Made by a program: the position numbers and the translations under genes | Shown here: positions 19,754 through 30,045 of the stretch, one piece after another | How positions within the stretch are numbered: the stretch's first letter is position 1 | Layout: each line of letters opens with the position of its first letter | NCBI RefSeq assembly: GCF_000142805.1 | Contig: NC_013080.1 | Coordinates: 1,240,001 to 1,304,000 of the forward strand | Direction of reading: 5' to 3' | Source: Lachancea thermotolerans CBS 6340 | Taxonomy: Eukaryota; Ascomycota; Saccharomycetes; Saccharomycetales; Saccharomycetaceae | DNA length: 64,000 nt | The notes under the pieces: model-generated | Told to the model about the DNA's origin: nothing | Seen by the model: only the letters and a program-made list of their open reading frames with translations | Databases searched by the model: none

Positions 19754-21328
19754 ATGCACCTACAGCAGTGGCACTATGTCGAGACAACAGCTTCAGGACA
19801 ACCTATTCTCCGTGAAAATGAGAGGGATGTTTACGTTGAGTACCCAGCTGGCTGCTACCAGGGGAAGGCCAAGATAATAGGGAAGCAAAAAGGGCGGATC
19901 TACCTGACATCGCAAAGGTTGATATATATAGACGATGAAAAGCCTATGACGAATTCTGTATCGTTAGAGATTGATGATATCGCCAAAGTCGAGTACTCAT
20001 CCAAGTTTCTTAGAAAATCTGCGAGATTAATAATTTATCTTAAGGACATCGCGGATGAGAGTGGGCCTAGGGCATATAATTATGCAACAAAGCAGCCTCA
20101 AGTGCAGAGGTGGACATGCCCGATTTGCATGGCTCTCAATAAAACTACGAAAGAGATATCTGTGAATAATATGCATGAGTTCCCCTGTGAAAACTGCGGG
20201 GTAGTTCCAGATTTTGATATGATTGCAGACTCCATCAAATCAGACCAAACCGGAGCTTTTGGTGAAAACGATGCAAGTTCTTCAAAAAATGCTTGTTCTA
20301 TGTGCACCTTTCTGAATCAGCCACTGTTGAGCAATTGTGAAATGTGCGGCACCAGGCTTCCCGAAAAAGACAGAGAACTTAGTGCTGGAGCTAGCCCTGA
20401 CAAAAGAGTTCGAATTGAACTCGACTCTAAAGACGGGTTGATACCAGGAGAGCCAGTCTTTGTCCAAATCAGCTTTCGCATGTCTGACGGGGTGTTGCTG
20501 TTCCAAACAGTTTCCAATCTACTCGAGAATCAAGAAAGAACAAAAATCCAAGACGTCTTCAACAAAGGCGCGACATCTGTCAATAATGCTGACTTGCAAC
20601 TCAAAAGCTTACAGATACTCGATACAGATAGTGCCTTAAGCAAGGTAGGAATCACAAGCTTGGAGAAATCACAAGAAACAAAGCTTATCAACAACGACAT
20701 AATATTGAACAAGGCATTGTCAGACCTTAGCAGCTTGATGGCTTTAGCTTCAGACATCGAAAAGCTATATAACACAATGGGAAGAAAGACAGACCATAAT
20801 AGTCATCCTCTCTTAACCGTTGACAGAGAGAAGTTCCTCACCAAGGATCTATTCATAGACGAAATCTCAAGAGAGCTCTACGGTTTCATTATGTCCGAGT
20901 TCCAAGAGCAAAAAGAAAAGGAAGGTGTCATATTAATCACCCTTGTTGACATATATGCATTATACAACAAAGCCATGCGAATAGGATCTGGTCTTGTGTC
21001 ACCCCAGGAGCTCAAAGAGGCCTGCGGAAGGTTCGAGAAATTGGGTTTAAATGATTTGCATCTCACAAGAATTAACGGCCGTGTTCTATGTGTGTCCTCA
21101 GGTGATTCTTTCGGATTCATAAAACAAAAAATACTAGACGTTGCGACGACTGACCCAGGAACCGATTTACTGCAATTGAGCCAACAACTGAATGACAATA
21201 ACGGAAACTCTTGGACCATGGGAATTATAATGGAGGCACTGAACAATTGCGTCAACGAAGGAAAATTGCTGGTTGATGAACAAATCACAGGTATCCACTA
21301 CTATGTCAACTTTGACTGGATAATATAG
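19754..21328 (+). CDS. VPS36: ESCRT-II subunit Vps36
   Basis: Subunit of ESCRT-II, which sorts ubiquitinated cargo into multivesicular bodies. It has 524 residues (S. cerevisiae 566). The N-terminal GLUE domain (split PH) starts DVYVEYPAGCYQGKAKIIG and is interrupted by two NZF-type zinc fingers. The first is CPIC...CENC at about 117-146 and the second is CSMC...CEMC at about 180-197. The second half of GLUE follows, then the two winged-helix EAP30 domains (about 300-524). In S. cerevisiae NZF1 binds ESCRT-I and NZF2 binds ubiquitin; both are retained here. The ATG at 19754 is first in frame. It converges with HYM1, the stops being only 30 bp apart. Confidence 0.95.
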   Translation: MHLQQWHYVETTASGQPILRENERDVYVEYPAGCYQGKAKIIGKQKGRIYLTSQRLIYIDDEKPMTNSVSLEIDDIAKVEYSSKFLRKSARLIIYLKDIADESGPRAYNYATKQPQVQRWTCPICMALNKTTKEISVNNMHEFPCENCGVVPDFDMIADSIKSDQTGAFGENDASSSKNACSMCTFLNQPLLSNCEMCGTRLPEKDRELSAGASPDKRVRIELDSKDGLIPGEPVFVQISFRMSDGVLLFQTVSNLLENQERTKIQDVFNKGATSVNNADLQLKSLQILDTDSALSKVGITSLEKSQETKLINNDIILNKALSDLSSLMALASDIEKLYNTMGRKTDHNSHPLLTVDREKFLTKDLFIDEISRELYGFIMSEFQEQKEKEGVILITLVDIYALYNKAMRIGSGLVSPQELKEACGRFEKLGLNDLHLTRINGRVLCVSSGDSFGFIKQKILDVATTDPGTDLLQLSQQLNDNNGNSWTMGIIMEALNNCVNEGKLLVDEQITGIHYYVNFDWII

Positions 21329-21358
21329 AAAATGCAATTTTTGTGATATAGACGCTAA

Positions 21359-22453
21359 CTACTCGATCGTAGATCTATTTTGAGGCGATGTTCCTAATGT
21401 CAGATCGCTATTGGGGGATACCAGCCTTGGTAGCGATTCAATTTCTTGTACAACATATTCCTTCTCATCCAAGAATGTCGTATCTTTACTATCGGCATTG
21501 AAACTTGCCAAGTAATGCAAAAGTTTGTCTCTGTTCTTGACCATGATGTCTGAAACGGGTTTTGATTTCCTGGGGTTCGCCACGAATACTTTGAAAATAT
21601 TGAACGACCCCATTTGTAGGTTTTTGGAGCGGTCGCTGAGCAAAATCATGATGAGCTTCAAGTTCTCTGGCGAATTGATATATGTTGTGAGGAATTGGTT
21701 ATAGCTTCTAATCATGATAAGTGAATGCAAAAGCTTGACACTTTGCCGCTTGGTCACGTAGTTTCCGTGCGCCATAAGCTTGTTGATTTTATCAATGAGT
21801 TTTTGGAGATTGGCTTGATGGCTGAAAAATTCTGTAGAAACCAATTTATGATGAACTGTAAAGAAGCTGGTCAAAATCTGAAGGCTCTCGGTACTGACCT
21901 CGAACGACCCACCTCTGGCAAGGTCAAAAAACACCCAGAGCTGCGGGTCCCGAAGCATCATGCGGCATAGCTGCTCGTACTTCAAGCACTCAAGAATGAT
22001 GGAACCAGATTTCAGAAAAAGATCGCTGGCGTTGGGTTTTGTGAGGGCCAGCTCAGGGGTGCGTAGCATTAGAGACAATGTTTGAGGCTTGGTTACCAGA
22101 TAATCAACCGTCACAAACTTATTATCCCTCGAACGTCGAAGGCATGTCGCGAATATGAGTGCTACGTCTTTTCGAGGTTCGAACTCGAGCTCCGGCATCT
22201 TGGCGAGCAGATCGTGTAGTATATCTAGTTGGTAGATCGCATCGTACAGTTCATCGACAGATTCGCAGCTGGGTTCGGGCTCGACGTCCCCTAACAAGAA
22301 ATGTTTGATCCCACTCAAGTATTTGCTGCACTCGTCCTGAACCTTTCTTCGACTGTCGCTCGCAGAGGCGTTATCAAACTTGTTCAGTTGCTCCGAAAGA
22401 AGCCTCGCGTAATCTGACGCAGTTTTGGGCGTTTTCTTCCACCAAAAAGCCAT
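21359..22453 (-). CDS. HYM1: Mo25-like scaffold Hym1
   Basis: Armadillo-like Mo25 protein of the RAM network; it activates the Kic1 kinase upstream of Cbk1, governing daughter-specific expression and polarised growth. It has 364 residues (S. cerevisiae 399), beginning MAFWWKKTPKTASDYARLL, the typical Mo25 start. The body is all-helical, with repeats such as DLFLKSGSIILECLKYEQLCRM. The ATG is complementary to 22451-22453. The neighbours fit YKL189W next to PXA2 (YKL188C). Confidence 0.95.
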   Translation of the reverse strand: MAFWWKKTPKTASDYARLLSEQLNKFDNASASDSRRKVQDECSKYLSGIKHFLLGDVEPEPSCESVDELYDAIYQLDILHDLLAKMPELEFEPRKDVALIFATCLRRSRDNKFVTVDYLVTKPQTLSLMLRTPELALTKPNASDLFLKSGSIILECLKYEQLCRMMLRDPQLWVFFDLARGGSFEVSTESLQILTSFFTVHHKLVSTEFFSHQANLQKLIDKINKLMAHGNYVTKRQSVKLLHSLIMIRSYNQFLTTYINSPENLKLIMILLSDRSKNLQMGSFNIFKVFVANPRKSKPVSDIMVKNRDKLLHYLASFNADSKDTTFLDEKEYVVQEIESLPRLVSPNSDLTLGTSPQNRSTIE

Positions 22454-23604
22454 AGCAGCCTTATAAAGCTTTAAACTTCAGTGTCAGGTCGGTTCTCGAG
22501 CCTGAAGTTGTCTTCCTTAGTTGTGGTCTCGAGCTCAACCTTCGTGGTGTATCAGCGCAAAGGTACAAAAGCCCTAGATTCAAGGTGGCATGTGATAGTC
22601 ACCATGAACGACAATAGCAGTAAACTTCTAATGGCTAGTGTACCAGTGTTGACCGATAAGCTGCAAGTGACAGATCGACTCTCCTGCACATGCCTCATTG
22701 CATGAACATCGGCAGAGTGGGTAGACCCTAGACACTTTAAAGCTCCGATAAATTTCACTCTGCCTTCTGCCGGCACGAACATTATTTTAGGCTAGTTTGT
22801 AAAGGGCATCGCTCTGCTTTTTGATCTTCACAAACCGTGCACCGCCTGAGAATTAATGTCAGCACTAAGCATGGACGCATCTATTATCGCTATTGTAGCA
22901 TGAGTTGAACAGCCAATTGCGACTCTACGGAGCTAGATATTTTCATTAACTCAATTTATATAATCTACCCTAAAAAGCAGCGCCATTTGATAATCTCCCA
23001 GTAATACTGTTATTGAATAAAATATCTTTTCCGGCTGAGAGCCAGCATCATTAAAGTAACAAATCAACTCGCTCGACTTGTTATGAATAGCCTTACGCAA
23101 GTGCCTCTCGAGGCACTTGCGTCTCTGAGGCGAAGATGAACCCTGAGACGCATTCTACACATTTTATGCCGTGACAGTAAGCTAACAGAGAAAACAATAC
23201 AAGAAAGATTGTAAAAGGACCGTAAGGCCTAAGAAAAATCACAGAGACAACAAAATTTTCAGTTCAGTGGTTGGAACGTGGATTACACCTTGATACGCCT
23301 ATATACACAATTAAGACGCAGCTCCGAGCTGATCAGAGAGTAACACAAAGAATAATAAGAAGTTAAAGAAAAGCTATAAAAACTGACGCACCGACAAAGC
23401 AAGCGCTATTTCCATACCGAGGCTCCGTAGTCAGAAGCAGCCTAACTTTGCTTAATCAATTAATAAGATGTGGTCCTGCCTCACGCGTTTTCTGCGATCG
23501 CAGTAACGTGACAAGCGCAGTTATTACACTCCCGTACCTGCCATAAATTCGGGACTCGCAGCTAGGTACAAAAATGAAAGATCCAATAAGGTTTGAATAT
23601 TAAG
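22454..23604. other. HYM1 upstream gap, no gene recognised
   Basis: A 1.15-kb AT-rich gap between HYM1 and tRNA-Leu. It contains two strong overlapping inverted repeats near 23.1 kb. I saw no complete snoRNA box set and no LTR ends, but an unannotated non-coding RNA cannot be excluded by eye. Confidence 0.5.
23095..23152. repeat. Two overlapping perfect inverted repeats
   Basis: The first hairpin has 13-bp arms (ACGCAAGTGCCTC at 23095-23107, its complement at 23110-23122) and a 2-nt spacer. The second has 8-bp arms (TGCGTCTC at 23118-23125, GAGACGCA at 23145-23152). They share 23118-23122, so in RNA they would be mutually exclusive. About 0.45 kb upstream of tRNA-Leu. Function unknown. Confidence 0.85.
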
Positions 23605-23689
23605 GGTGGGTTGGCCGAGTTGGTCTAAGGCGGCAGACTTAAGATCTGTTGGACGGTTGTCCGCGCGAGTTCGAACCTCGCATCCACCA
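23605..23689 (+). tRNA. tRNA-Leu (anticodon UAA)
   Basis: An 85-nt type II tRNA with a variable arm. The acceptor GGTGGGT (23605-23611) pairs with ATCCACC (23682-23688), with discriminator A. The anticodon TAA is at 23640-23642 within the loop CTTAAGA. The B box GTTCGAACC is present. A T8 run at 23693-23700 is the Pol III terminator. It is nearly identical to S. cerevisiae tRNA-Leu(UAA). No intron. Confidence 0.97.
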
Positions 23690-23835
23690 TGATTTTTTTT
23701 ATTTTCCTTAGACCTTGCAAATAACCTCAGCGTGAGTCAAATAAGGCAAAAGACGCCCGATTGTTCAATTAATGCATTTAGTTTCTATAACCTTGCACCA
23801 GGTGCCATCTTATCTATCGAAGAGAAAGTTCTTAT

Positions 23836-26800
23836 TTAATAGTTTGACGACTCCGTTTTAACAATCTCTTCCACAATTGTCAAAACATCATCTCCGCTAT
23901 GCGTGCTCTCTTGGCTTGTGTTATACTCCGGCTGCTCGAGTTTCTGCTTGATGACATTGTCCAGCAGTGTTCTGAGCTCTTTTAAAAGAACACCATTCTT
24001 GCACCAGGTGCGAACTGGCAGCCAATTATCAACTACTATTCCCGGCGAGTGCTCGGTACCCTGCAAATCATATTTGATAGCACCACCAAACAGCAAAAGC
24101 GCCAGCGTAGAAGTGGGTGTAATATCCCTCAGGTACAACTTATTTGTGGAATGAGAGCTGTTGAAGACGGCGAAAGAAGCCTTCAATACGTTCTGGCCAG
24201 ACCCTCCCTTCTCAGGCTTTTCTGACGAGAGCATTTCATGCAGCCCTGCCAGCTCGGACACGTCGTCGTTCTTTGTACTGAAAAATATCGAAGAAGGATG
24301 CAAGAAAGCTTGCGTTGCTGGAAGTGATGTGTTTGTAACCTCCGAATCCTTAGCGAGACCATATAACTGATTAATGTATTCCTCGTTTCTTATCCAGTAC
24401 TTGATCATTCGGGCCTCTGGGTCTTTTTCAATGGCCCCTGCACTTGTGTTGATGAATTTTTGGTCCGGATGCTGAATGCGTGCAACCTGAGGATAGAATG
24501 CGCCGGTGAGGATGCATTTTATAATCTCTGTATTGTTACCGTTACGGTTCAAATAATCTGACGAGCCCATGCTGTAACTCATTGGAACGAAACCGATATC
24601 TTTCAGGATACTCAAAAGCTGAGCACGCGATGATGTTATTTCTTTCATTTTGTTGAAAGACAGGTGGTTCTCGCCCATAAACTTTCTCCTAGATGCGCCA
24701 TCCTCAAGGGAAAGGTAGCGGCGCACAACTTCAACGTACGCGAGTAAGTCACCACTAGAACTATATTGCTGGCAGATCTTTTTAATCTCGTCTCGATTTT
24801 CTTGTGTCACTATGAAGGGAGACCCACCGATACTCAAAACAGCAACCGTATTGACACCAAAGTCTGTACAGCCAAAAATAATGGAATAAATGAGGAGCTT
24901 TCCGTGTTTGTGATCCATCACAGGCATCAAGCCTATAAATTTACCGAGCTCGGTTAGTAAGTTGTCCTCTTCGCTCAGCAGACCGGATGTCGTTAAAAGC
25001 TGCTCTGACTTTTTCAAAGCATCTAGAGGCGGTGGATCAAGGCCACTGCCCAGAAAAGCTACCACGTCTTTGATGCCCATCGATTTTACTGATAAATATA
25101 AGGATTCTAGGGGAACACGTTTAATTTCCGCGGTTGGTTGGGCGGGCATTTCCTCGTATCTCGTTTTGGAGAATAATTTGTAAGAATGGCCCGCACGCAC
25201 TCTCCCTGCACGACCTCTTCTCTGCTTGGCTTCTGCCTTAGAAACGAAAGTCTCCACCAAGCGCGTAGTGTTAGTCTTTGCGTCATAAAACATTGTTTTT
25301 ACACGCCCTGAGTCGATCGTGGCCACACAGTCATCAATAGTGATCGAGGTTTCAGCTATGTTGGTGGAAACTACAATTTTCCTTTTTCCTGGAAAGCGTT
25401 TGAAAACGCTTTTCTGAGCGTCTGGTGTCAACGCTGAATGAAGAGGCAGCACCACAAAATTTTGTGATTCGCGCGACGACTTTATATTTCTGCAGCAGGT
25501 GTTAATTTCACCGACACCGGGCAGAAAGATGACGATAGACCCATCATTACCTTCTAAATTGAGCTTTTCGTGTATATGAACAGTCAAAGAAGATATCAAA
25601 TCATAGTTAATCTGTCCACTTCGAAAGAAGTTGGAATCTGCGCCTGGCTTTAACTCATTTGAACCATTTTCATTCATTTCGTCGTCGTCTTGAAAATCGT
25701 TGTAACCATTGTTTCTGCGCTTGATTTTGAAATCGAGGGTTTCAAGAATTTCCTCAAGATAATGATCTTGGATTGGGAAGGTTCTGCCTTCAATGTGACA
25801 GCTACCAAGTTGACCAAAGTACTTTTTGAAAATATCAACATTAACAGTTGCACTCATGAGTACAATCTTCAAACCAGGAACCTTTCCTTTCAAATTCTTT
25901 AACAAAATCACAATCAAATCTGTATCAATAGATCTTTCATGAACTTCGTCAATGAAAACTATTGTGTTTGCAAGGAAATCTCTTGAGCTTTGCAGGATAC
26001 GCACTAATACACCCGTCGTCATAAACTTTATCCTCGTCGAAGGCTTGGTCTTATTGACACCTCGAATCATATAGCCAACTTCAGTGCCACAGTCAGTGCA
26101 CCTCTCTTCAGATACACGCTCAGCCAGCCCGATTGCAGAAATTCTACGAGGCTGAGTACAGATGATTTTTGTGTTACCAAAGTCATCCTCCTTTGACATC
26201 AGGTAGTCCAAAACGAATTGAACAACCTGAGTGGACTTACCGGAACCCGTTTCACCAGTAATGAGAACGACGTCGTTATTTCTTATGAGATCAACTATTG
26301 CGTCTTGGATTTTCCATGCAGGCAGCTGACTACGCTGCTTCATCATGGAAGCGAACCTTTTGCTGCAAGTTCGCTCCCTATAGTCACTCTTGAGCTTTTC
26401 AATTTCGTTACTTGTAAGTGGCCTTGAAACAGCTCCCTTTCCTTTGCGCGATTTTCCTTTGCCCGTTCTTGTCGCGCCATCTCTATCAACGCCATGCCGA
26501 TTTGCCGTACTTTCGGGCAGCAAAGACCCTGGGTTGTCTATTATCCCCGCGATATTCTCTTGAAGCCATTCATAAGCATGATAAATTAGCATATCGCCCA
26601 GAAGTCCCGATTCCGAAATGTAATCTATAAGCTTGGTCAAAATAATCTGCTTAATGTAGTTGGGAAGTTTCAATTTTTTATCGAAAGTTGATACGACGAG
26701 TCCTGGCAATGAACATGGATAATTCTTAGTTTTGTAAACTTTCAACTTAAGACTAAACTCATCTATCAGCTTTATTGTGTAACATGTTTTTTCTTCATTC

Positions 26801-28098
26801 AACACTTCAATAGACTGAGTATAAATGCTCTGCAGGCTTTCGAGCTCTTGAGTCCAAATGTCCATGGATTCTTCTGGAGATATTTCTGAAACAGGCTCTT
26901 GAGGTTGAGCCGAAAGTTTGGCCGTCAGCTTCCCGGCTGCCTCGCTTTCATCGAAGTTATTACATTCTAAGGCATAAAGGGCCTCAGCATACGAAACACC
27001 ACTTTCCATCAAGCGACTGACCATGTTTTGGGTTTTAAGTGGAAGTGAGGCAATCTCGATGCGCATTTTTGTGTCCTCCTGTCTCTTTTGAAAGAAAGAT
27101 GGCAGATCATCCTCGGGGAGATTAAATAAAAGGAATGAGAGAGGGTCCTTATAAAGAAGCGCCTCTTTGACGTGAGGTTCCCTAAACCCCAAAGAAACCA
27201 ATTTATTTTTCAATAGCTGCCGATCATCATTACCTTCATATTTCTTGGAGCTCCAGTCTATATGAGATTTCAGTGAAAGCTCGATAAGATTTCTGGACGA
27301 CTCTTTAAAATCAACAAACGTGGCATTGTCCCAAACTTTTTGGGGGAATCTGATAATCCTTTTGTCGAAAGGTCCGGCATTACGCTTTTTCAAAACTATG
27401 TTCTTGGCGGCAGGTGCACTTTTAGCAGAAACTGAAGTGATAACAGTGGGGGCTTTTTGGATTTTTTCGGCTTGTTGTTGTTTGGTGGCTCTCTCCTTTT
27501 CTTTGACCTCTTTGTGTTTTCTGTCTGCAACCAAAGTCTTGAAAGGCTCGGGATCGAAAAGCCTTGGGGCAAGACCAGGGTTTTCTTTAAGCAGTTTTTT
27601 CCGGAAGTCAACTAGATCATACCATAACTTTCGGTGATTAGGCGGCAACGTCATGTGCATGTTAGAGTTCGAAGCTATTCTGCACAGAGCGACTGTCGCA
27701 GCCATGTGTCTGGCTTCCATCGGGGTTTCTTGAGGAGTCAAGATACCTTTCCCCGACTTTTTATCATAGGTGGGATCGTTCATTCGTACTGTGAGTGTTT
27801 CCTTGGTCTTAGGATCAGTAAAAGATAGGACAGCAATGGCCAACATGCCTGTGTCGCCGATTTTCTTCATGTCATATTCAACTTTATTCCATTTCCTCTT
27901 CTGACAGTTCTCATGAAGTAGTGTATGCGGCAGCTTCCCGGTCCAGCTAGAAGTAGACGTGACCTTGGCGCGATTGGCAAGCCGTGCTTTTTTCTCCTCC
28001 TCAGTCTCAACTCTGGCACCCTTCTTGCCTCTCTTATTTTTCGTAACCGGCTCTACAGCAACTGGGGCTGGAGGAGTTTTACTTGGTTTCTTTGCCAT
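23836..28098 (-). CDS. DEAH/RHA-family RNA helicase (YLR419W-like, DHX57/DHX29 type)
   Basis: A putative DEAH-box helicase of 1,420 residues (S. cerevisiae YLR419W about 1,435). A Lys-rich N-terminus is followed by a UBA-like segment (MVSRLMESGVSYAEALYAL, about 365-405) and an RWD domain (ELESLQSIYTQS, about 420-530). The helicase core has Walker A GETGSGKST at about 611-619, DEVH at about 716-719, SAT, and motif VI QRRGRAGR. The HA2 (ratchet) and OB-fold domains complete the protein. The DHX57/DHX29 relatives act in translation or RNA surveillance; no specific role is shown here. The ATG is complementary to 28096-28098 (MAKKPSKTPPAP). Divergent from CDC73 across 203 bp. Confidence 0.93.
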   Translation of the reverse strand: MAKKPSKTPPAPVAVEPVTKNKRGKKGARVETEEEKKARLANRAKVTSTSSWTGKLPHTLLHENCQKRKWNKVEYDMKKIGDTGMLAIAVLSFTDPKTKETLTVRMNDPTYDKKSGKGILTPQETPMEARHMAATVALCRIASNSNMHMTLPPNHRKLWYDLVDFRKKLLKENPGLAPRLFDPEPFKTLVADRKHKEVKEKERATKQQQAEKIQKAPTVITSVSAKSAPAAKNIVLKKRNAGPFDKRIIRFPQKVWDNATFVDFKESSRNLIELSLKSHIDWSSKKYEGNDDRQLLKNKLVSLGFREPHVKEALLYKDPLSFLLFNLPEDDLPSFFQKRQEDTKMRIEIASLPLKTQNMVSRLMESGVSYAEALYALECNNFDESEAAGKLTAKLSAQPQEPVSEISPEESMDIWTQELESLQSIYTQSIEVLNEEKTCYTIKLIDEFSLKLKVYKTKNYPCSLPGLVVSTFDKKLKLPNYIKQIILTKLIDYISESGLLGDMLIYHAYEWLQENIAGIIDNPGSLLPESTANRHGVDRDGATRTGKGKSRKGKGAVSRPLTSNEIEKLKSDYRERTCSKRFASMMKQRSQLPAWKIQDAIVDLIRNNDVVLITGETGSGKSTQVVQFVLDYLMSKEDDFGNTKIICTQPRRISAIGLAERVSEERCTDCGTEVGYMIRGVNKTKPSTRIKFMTTGVLVRILQSSRDFLANTIVFIDEVHERSIDTDLIVILLKNLKGKVPGLKIVLMSATVNVDIFKKYFGQLGSCHIEGRTFPIQDHYLEEILETLDFKIKRRNNGYNDFQDDDEMNENGSNELKPGADSNFFRSGQINYDLISSLTVHIHEKLNLEGNDGSIVIFLPGVGEINTCCRNIKSSRESQNFVVLPLHSALTPDAQKSVFKRFPGKRKIVVSTNIAETSITIDDCVATIDSGRVKTMFYDAKTNTTRLVETFVSKAEAKQRRGRAGRVRAGHSYKLFSKTRYEEMPAQPTAEIKRVPLESLYLSVKSMGIKDVVAFLGSGLDPPPLDALKKSEQLLTTSGLLSEEDNLLTELGKFIGLMPVMDHKHGKLLIYSIIFGCTDFGVNTVAVLSIGGSPFIVTQENRDEIKKICQQYSSSGDLLAYVEVVRRYLSLEDGASRRKFMGENHLSFNKMKEITSSRAQLLSILKDIGFVPMSYSMGSSDYLNRNGNNTEIIKCILTGAFYPQVARIQHPDQKFINTSAGAIEKDPEARMIKYWIRNEEYINQLYGLAKDSEVTNTSLPATQAFLHPSSIFFSTKNDDVSELAGLHEMLSSEKPEKGGSGQNVLKASFAVFNSSHSTNKLYLRDITPTSTLALLLFGGAIKYDLQGTEHSPGIVVDNWLPVRTWCKNGVLLKELRTLLDNVIKQKLEQPEYNTSQESTHSGDDVLTIVEEIVKTESSNY

Positions 28099-28301
28099 TG
28101 AAAGTCCGACTAAGTGATGGCCGAATCCCAGTAAGTTATTATCTTAAGGAGAAGATTCGCTAGTGTCGGAGTAATGCTGTGATGGGCGGAAGTTCGAGTG
28201 TGCGTTTTCAAGATTTGAAAAATTTACTAAATTGAAGATTGGATACTCGAAAACATCTTGTTCAACGCTACTGGCAATAACGCGGCAAAGAAGAAGGAGC
28301 A

Positions 28302-29411
28302 ATGTCCAAGTTGGAGATACTCAGAAACCAATTGAGCCATTCAAGGCCTGTTAGCCTTTTGACTCAAGGGAACGAAGACACGAAGGACATTTCAGCGGCG
28401 AAATGGGCACTACTAGGAAACGCAGGGGACAACAACAGCAGTGAAAAACTCGATCTAGACGAGGACACAGACTTCCAGGTCGAGGGCAAAAGCATTCCGC
28501 TCCGGGTAGTTCTTCATTGCTGGCAACACAAGGACTCGAGCGCGGCGGACTACCTGGCAGATTGCCAGGCCAAAAACCTGACCAACATTTCATTTTTGCA
28601 GAGACAAGATATCATCTCATGGTTGTCTGGCAAAACCCAGGGCCCTGGAGCTGGTGCTACTGGCCCTAACACGACAGTGGCGGCTGCCGGGATACCCTCT
28701 ACAGCAGCAGAGGGGTCCGTCGCGGAGGATCCTGTTCTACAGGAGGCGCTGGCGCACGAAAAGGTGTTACTAGATCACAACTCATCGCTGAGAGGAGCAA
28801 AGCCCACAAACTTCGGGTATCTAATAAAGGAGGCAGAACTGAAGCTTGTGCACTCGCTGAAGAGCTCGCGCCGCTCGCAGAAGAGCAGCGGCGGCGTATC
28901 AAAGTACGAGAGCGGCCAGAAAGCGGCCGTCAAGAAAGACCCCATCATTCTCATCCCCTCGGCCGCGTCGTCAATCTTCACAACCGCGAACATAAAACAG
29001 TTCCTAGAGGACTCTGTGTACGTGCACCCGCGCGACCTGCCGGGCCCCCACCCCGATGTGACCACCGCGGTGAAAAAGCTGGACCGTTTCGCCAAGCCTG
29101 TCAAGTTCCTGATCGCCAACAACACCCGGCTCTTCACAAAGCCCGAGTACTGGGACCGCGTCGTCGCGGTCTTCACCACGGGCCACGCCTGGCAGTTCAA
29201 CAACTACCAGTGGTCGAACCCGTCCGAGCTCTTCCAACGCTGCAAGGGCTACTACTTCTACTTTGCGGGAGACGTTGTCCCCAAGCACGTGGAGCAGTGG
29301 AACGTTCAGCGTGTTGAGCTCGACAAGAACAAGCGTTTCCGCGACGTGGAGGTGCTGCGATACTTCTGGAACACCATTGAGCGGGAGCTTGTTGGCCGGG
29401 GCTATACATAG
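28302..29411 (+). CDS. CDC73: Paf1 complex subunit Cdc73
   Basis: Subunit of the Paf1 complex, bound to elongating RNA polymerase II. It has 369 residues (S. cerevisiae 393). The N-terminal part begins MSKLEILRNQLSHSRPVSLL. The C-terminal Ras-like domain (about 205-369) contains DPIILIPSAASSIFTTANIKQFLE, the TRLFTKPEYWDRVVAVFTTG stretch and WQFNNYQWSNPSELF. This domain binds phosphorylated Pol II and Spt5 in S. cerevisiae. The coding region becomes GC-rich toward its 3' end. YLR418C and YLR419W are adjacent in S. cerevisiae too. Confidence 0.96.
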   Translation: MSKLEILRNQLSHSRPVSLLTQGNEDTKDISAAKWALLGNAGDNNSSEKLDLDEDTDFQVEGKSIPLRVVLHCWQHKDSSAADYLADCQAKNLTNISFLQRQDIISWLSGKTQGPGAGATGPNTTVAAAGIPSTAAEGSVAEDPVLQEALAHEKVLLDHNSSLRGAKPTNFGYLIKEAELKLVHSLKSSRRSQKSSGGVSKYESGQKAAVKKDPIILIPSAASSIFTTANIKQFLEDSVYVHPRDLPGPHPDVTTAVKKLDRFAKPVKFLIANNTRLFTKPEYWDRVVAVFTTGHAWQFNNYQWSNPSELFQRCKGYYFYFAGDVVPKHVEQWNVQRVELDKNKRFRDVEVLRYFWNTIERELVGRGYT

Positions 29412-29588
29412 GTGGGCCCGCCGAGCCCCAGCGCACATATCATTACATAATCCAAAGCGCTTACATGGCACGTGATATATAGTAAATCGTGACTGACACC
29501 TCCATCCACAACCCTAACAACGATAGTTTTAAGCGGAAGTTTTTAGCGATCCCTCATGTGACGATTATCACGCGCTTCTGCGTATGCT

Positions 29589-29625
29589 GCGCCCAGCCCG
29601 CGCGCGTTTGAAACGGGCTGGGCGC
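29589..29625. repeat. Perfect 12-bp GC-rich inverted repeat
   Basis: GCGCCCAGCCCG at 29589-29600 and its exact reverse complement at 29614-29625, with a 13-nt spacer. Lies 178 bp past the CDC73 stop. Confidence 0.85.
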
Positions 29626-29829
29626 TCGTCTGCGTCTGCACCCTCTCGACGATCTCTTCTGTTCTTCCTTTTGGACTCTTTTCGATTGCATGTCGCTGTT
29701 CTCCGGTCCGCCCAGCGCGCGCCTAGACTAAGGACACAAGGGCTAAGGGAGCTGATGCATATCGCTCCCTACGAGAGCAAGCATTTCAAGCCTATTAATT
29801 TTGTTTTTCCACCGTATCTTCCCGGTACT

Positions 29830-30045
29830 GATAAGGCTAGCGTGAGATGCTGATAGTGCGATGGTCGCAGAGGATTTTGTGAGGTCGAGTCATCTGCAGT
29901 TGAGCACGCATTACGAGCGTTCGTGCCTGGGCCGCGGGCCTTATTGAGAAATTCGGTAAAGAAGGGCCGACAGGTGCTCCAGATGCAATGTTGATAGGAA
30001 TAGTGCATCGATTATCGAGTGACTGGCAAGTTGGCAGGCGATAAG
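29830..30045. promoter_or_regulatory. Two GATAAG boxes upstream of the permease
   Basis: GATAAG at 29830-29835 and 30040-30045, about 400 and 190 bp before the permease ATG. GATAAG pairs are the Gln3/Gat1 activation element of nitrogen-regulated genes such as DAL5. Two copies in 800 bp is suggestive, not conclusive. Confidence 0.35.

Noticed and set aside
22454-23604. Solo LTR or other transposon remnant near tRNA-Leu
   Set aside because: No terminal TG...CA repeats with flanking 5-bp duplications could be seen by eye.
29584-29853. 89-codon ATG frame after CDC73
   Set aside because: Arg/Ala/Ser-rich translation that runs through the 12-bp inverted repeat, with no recognisable motif.
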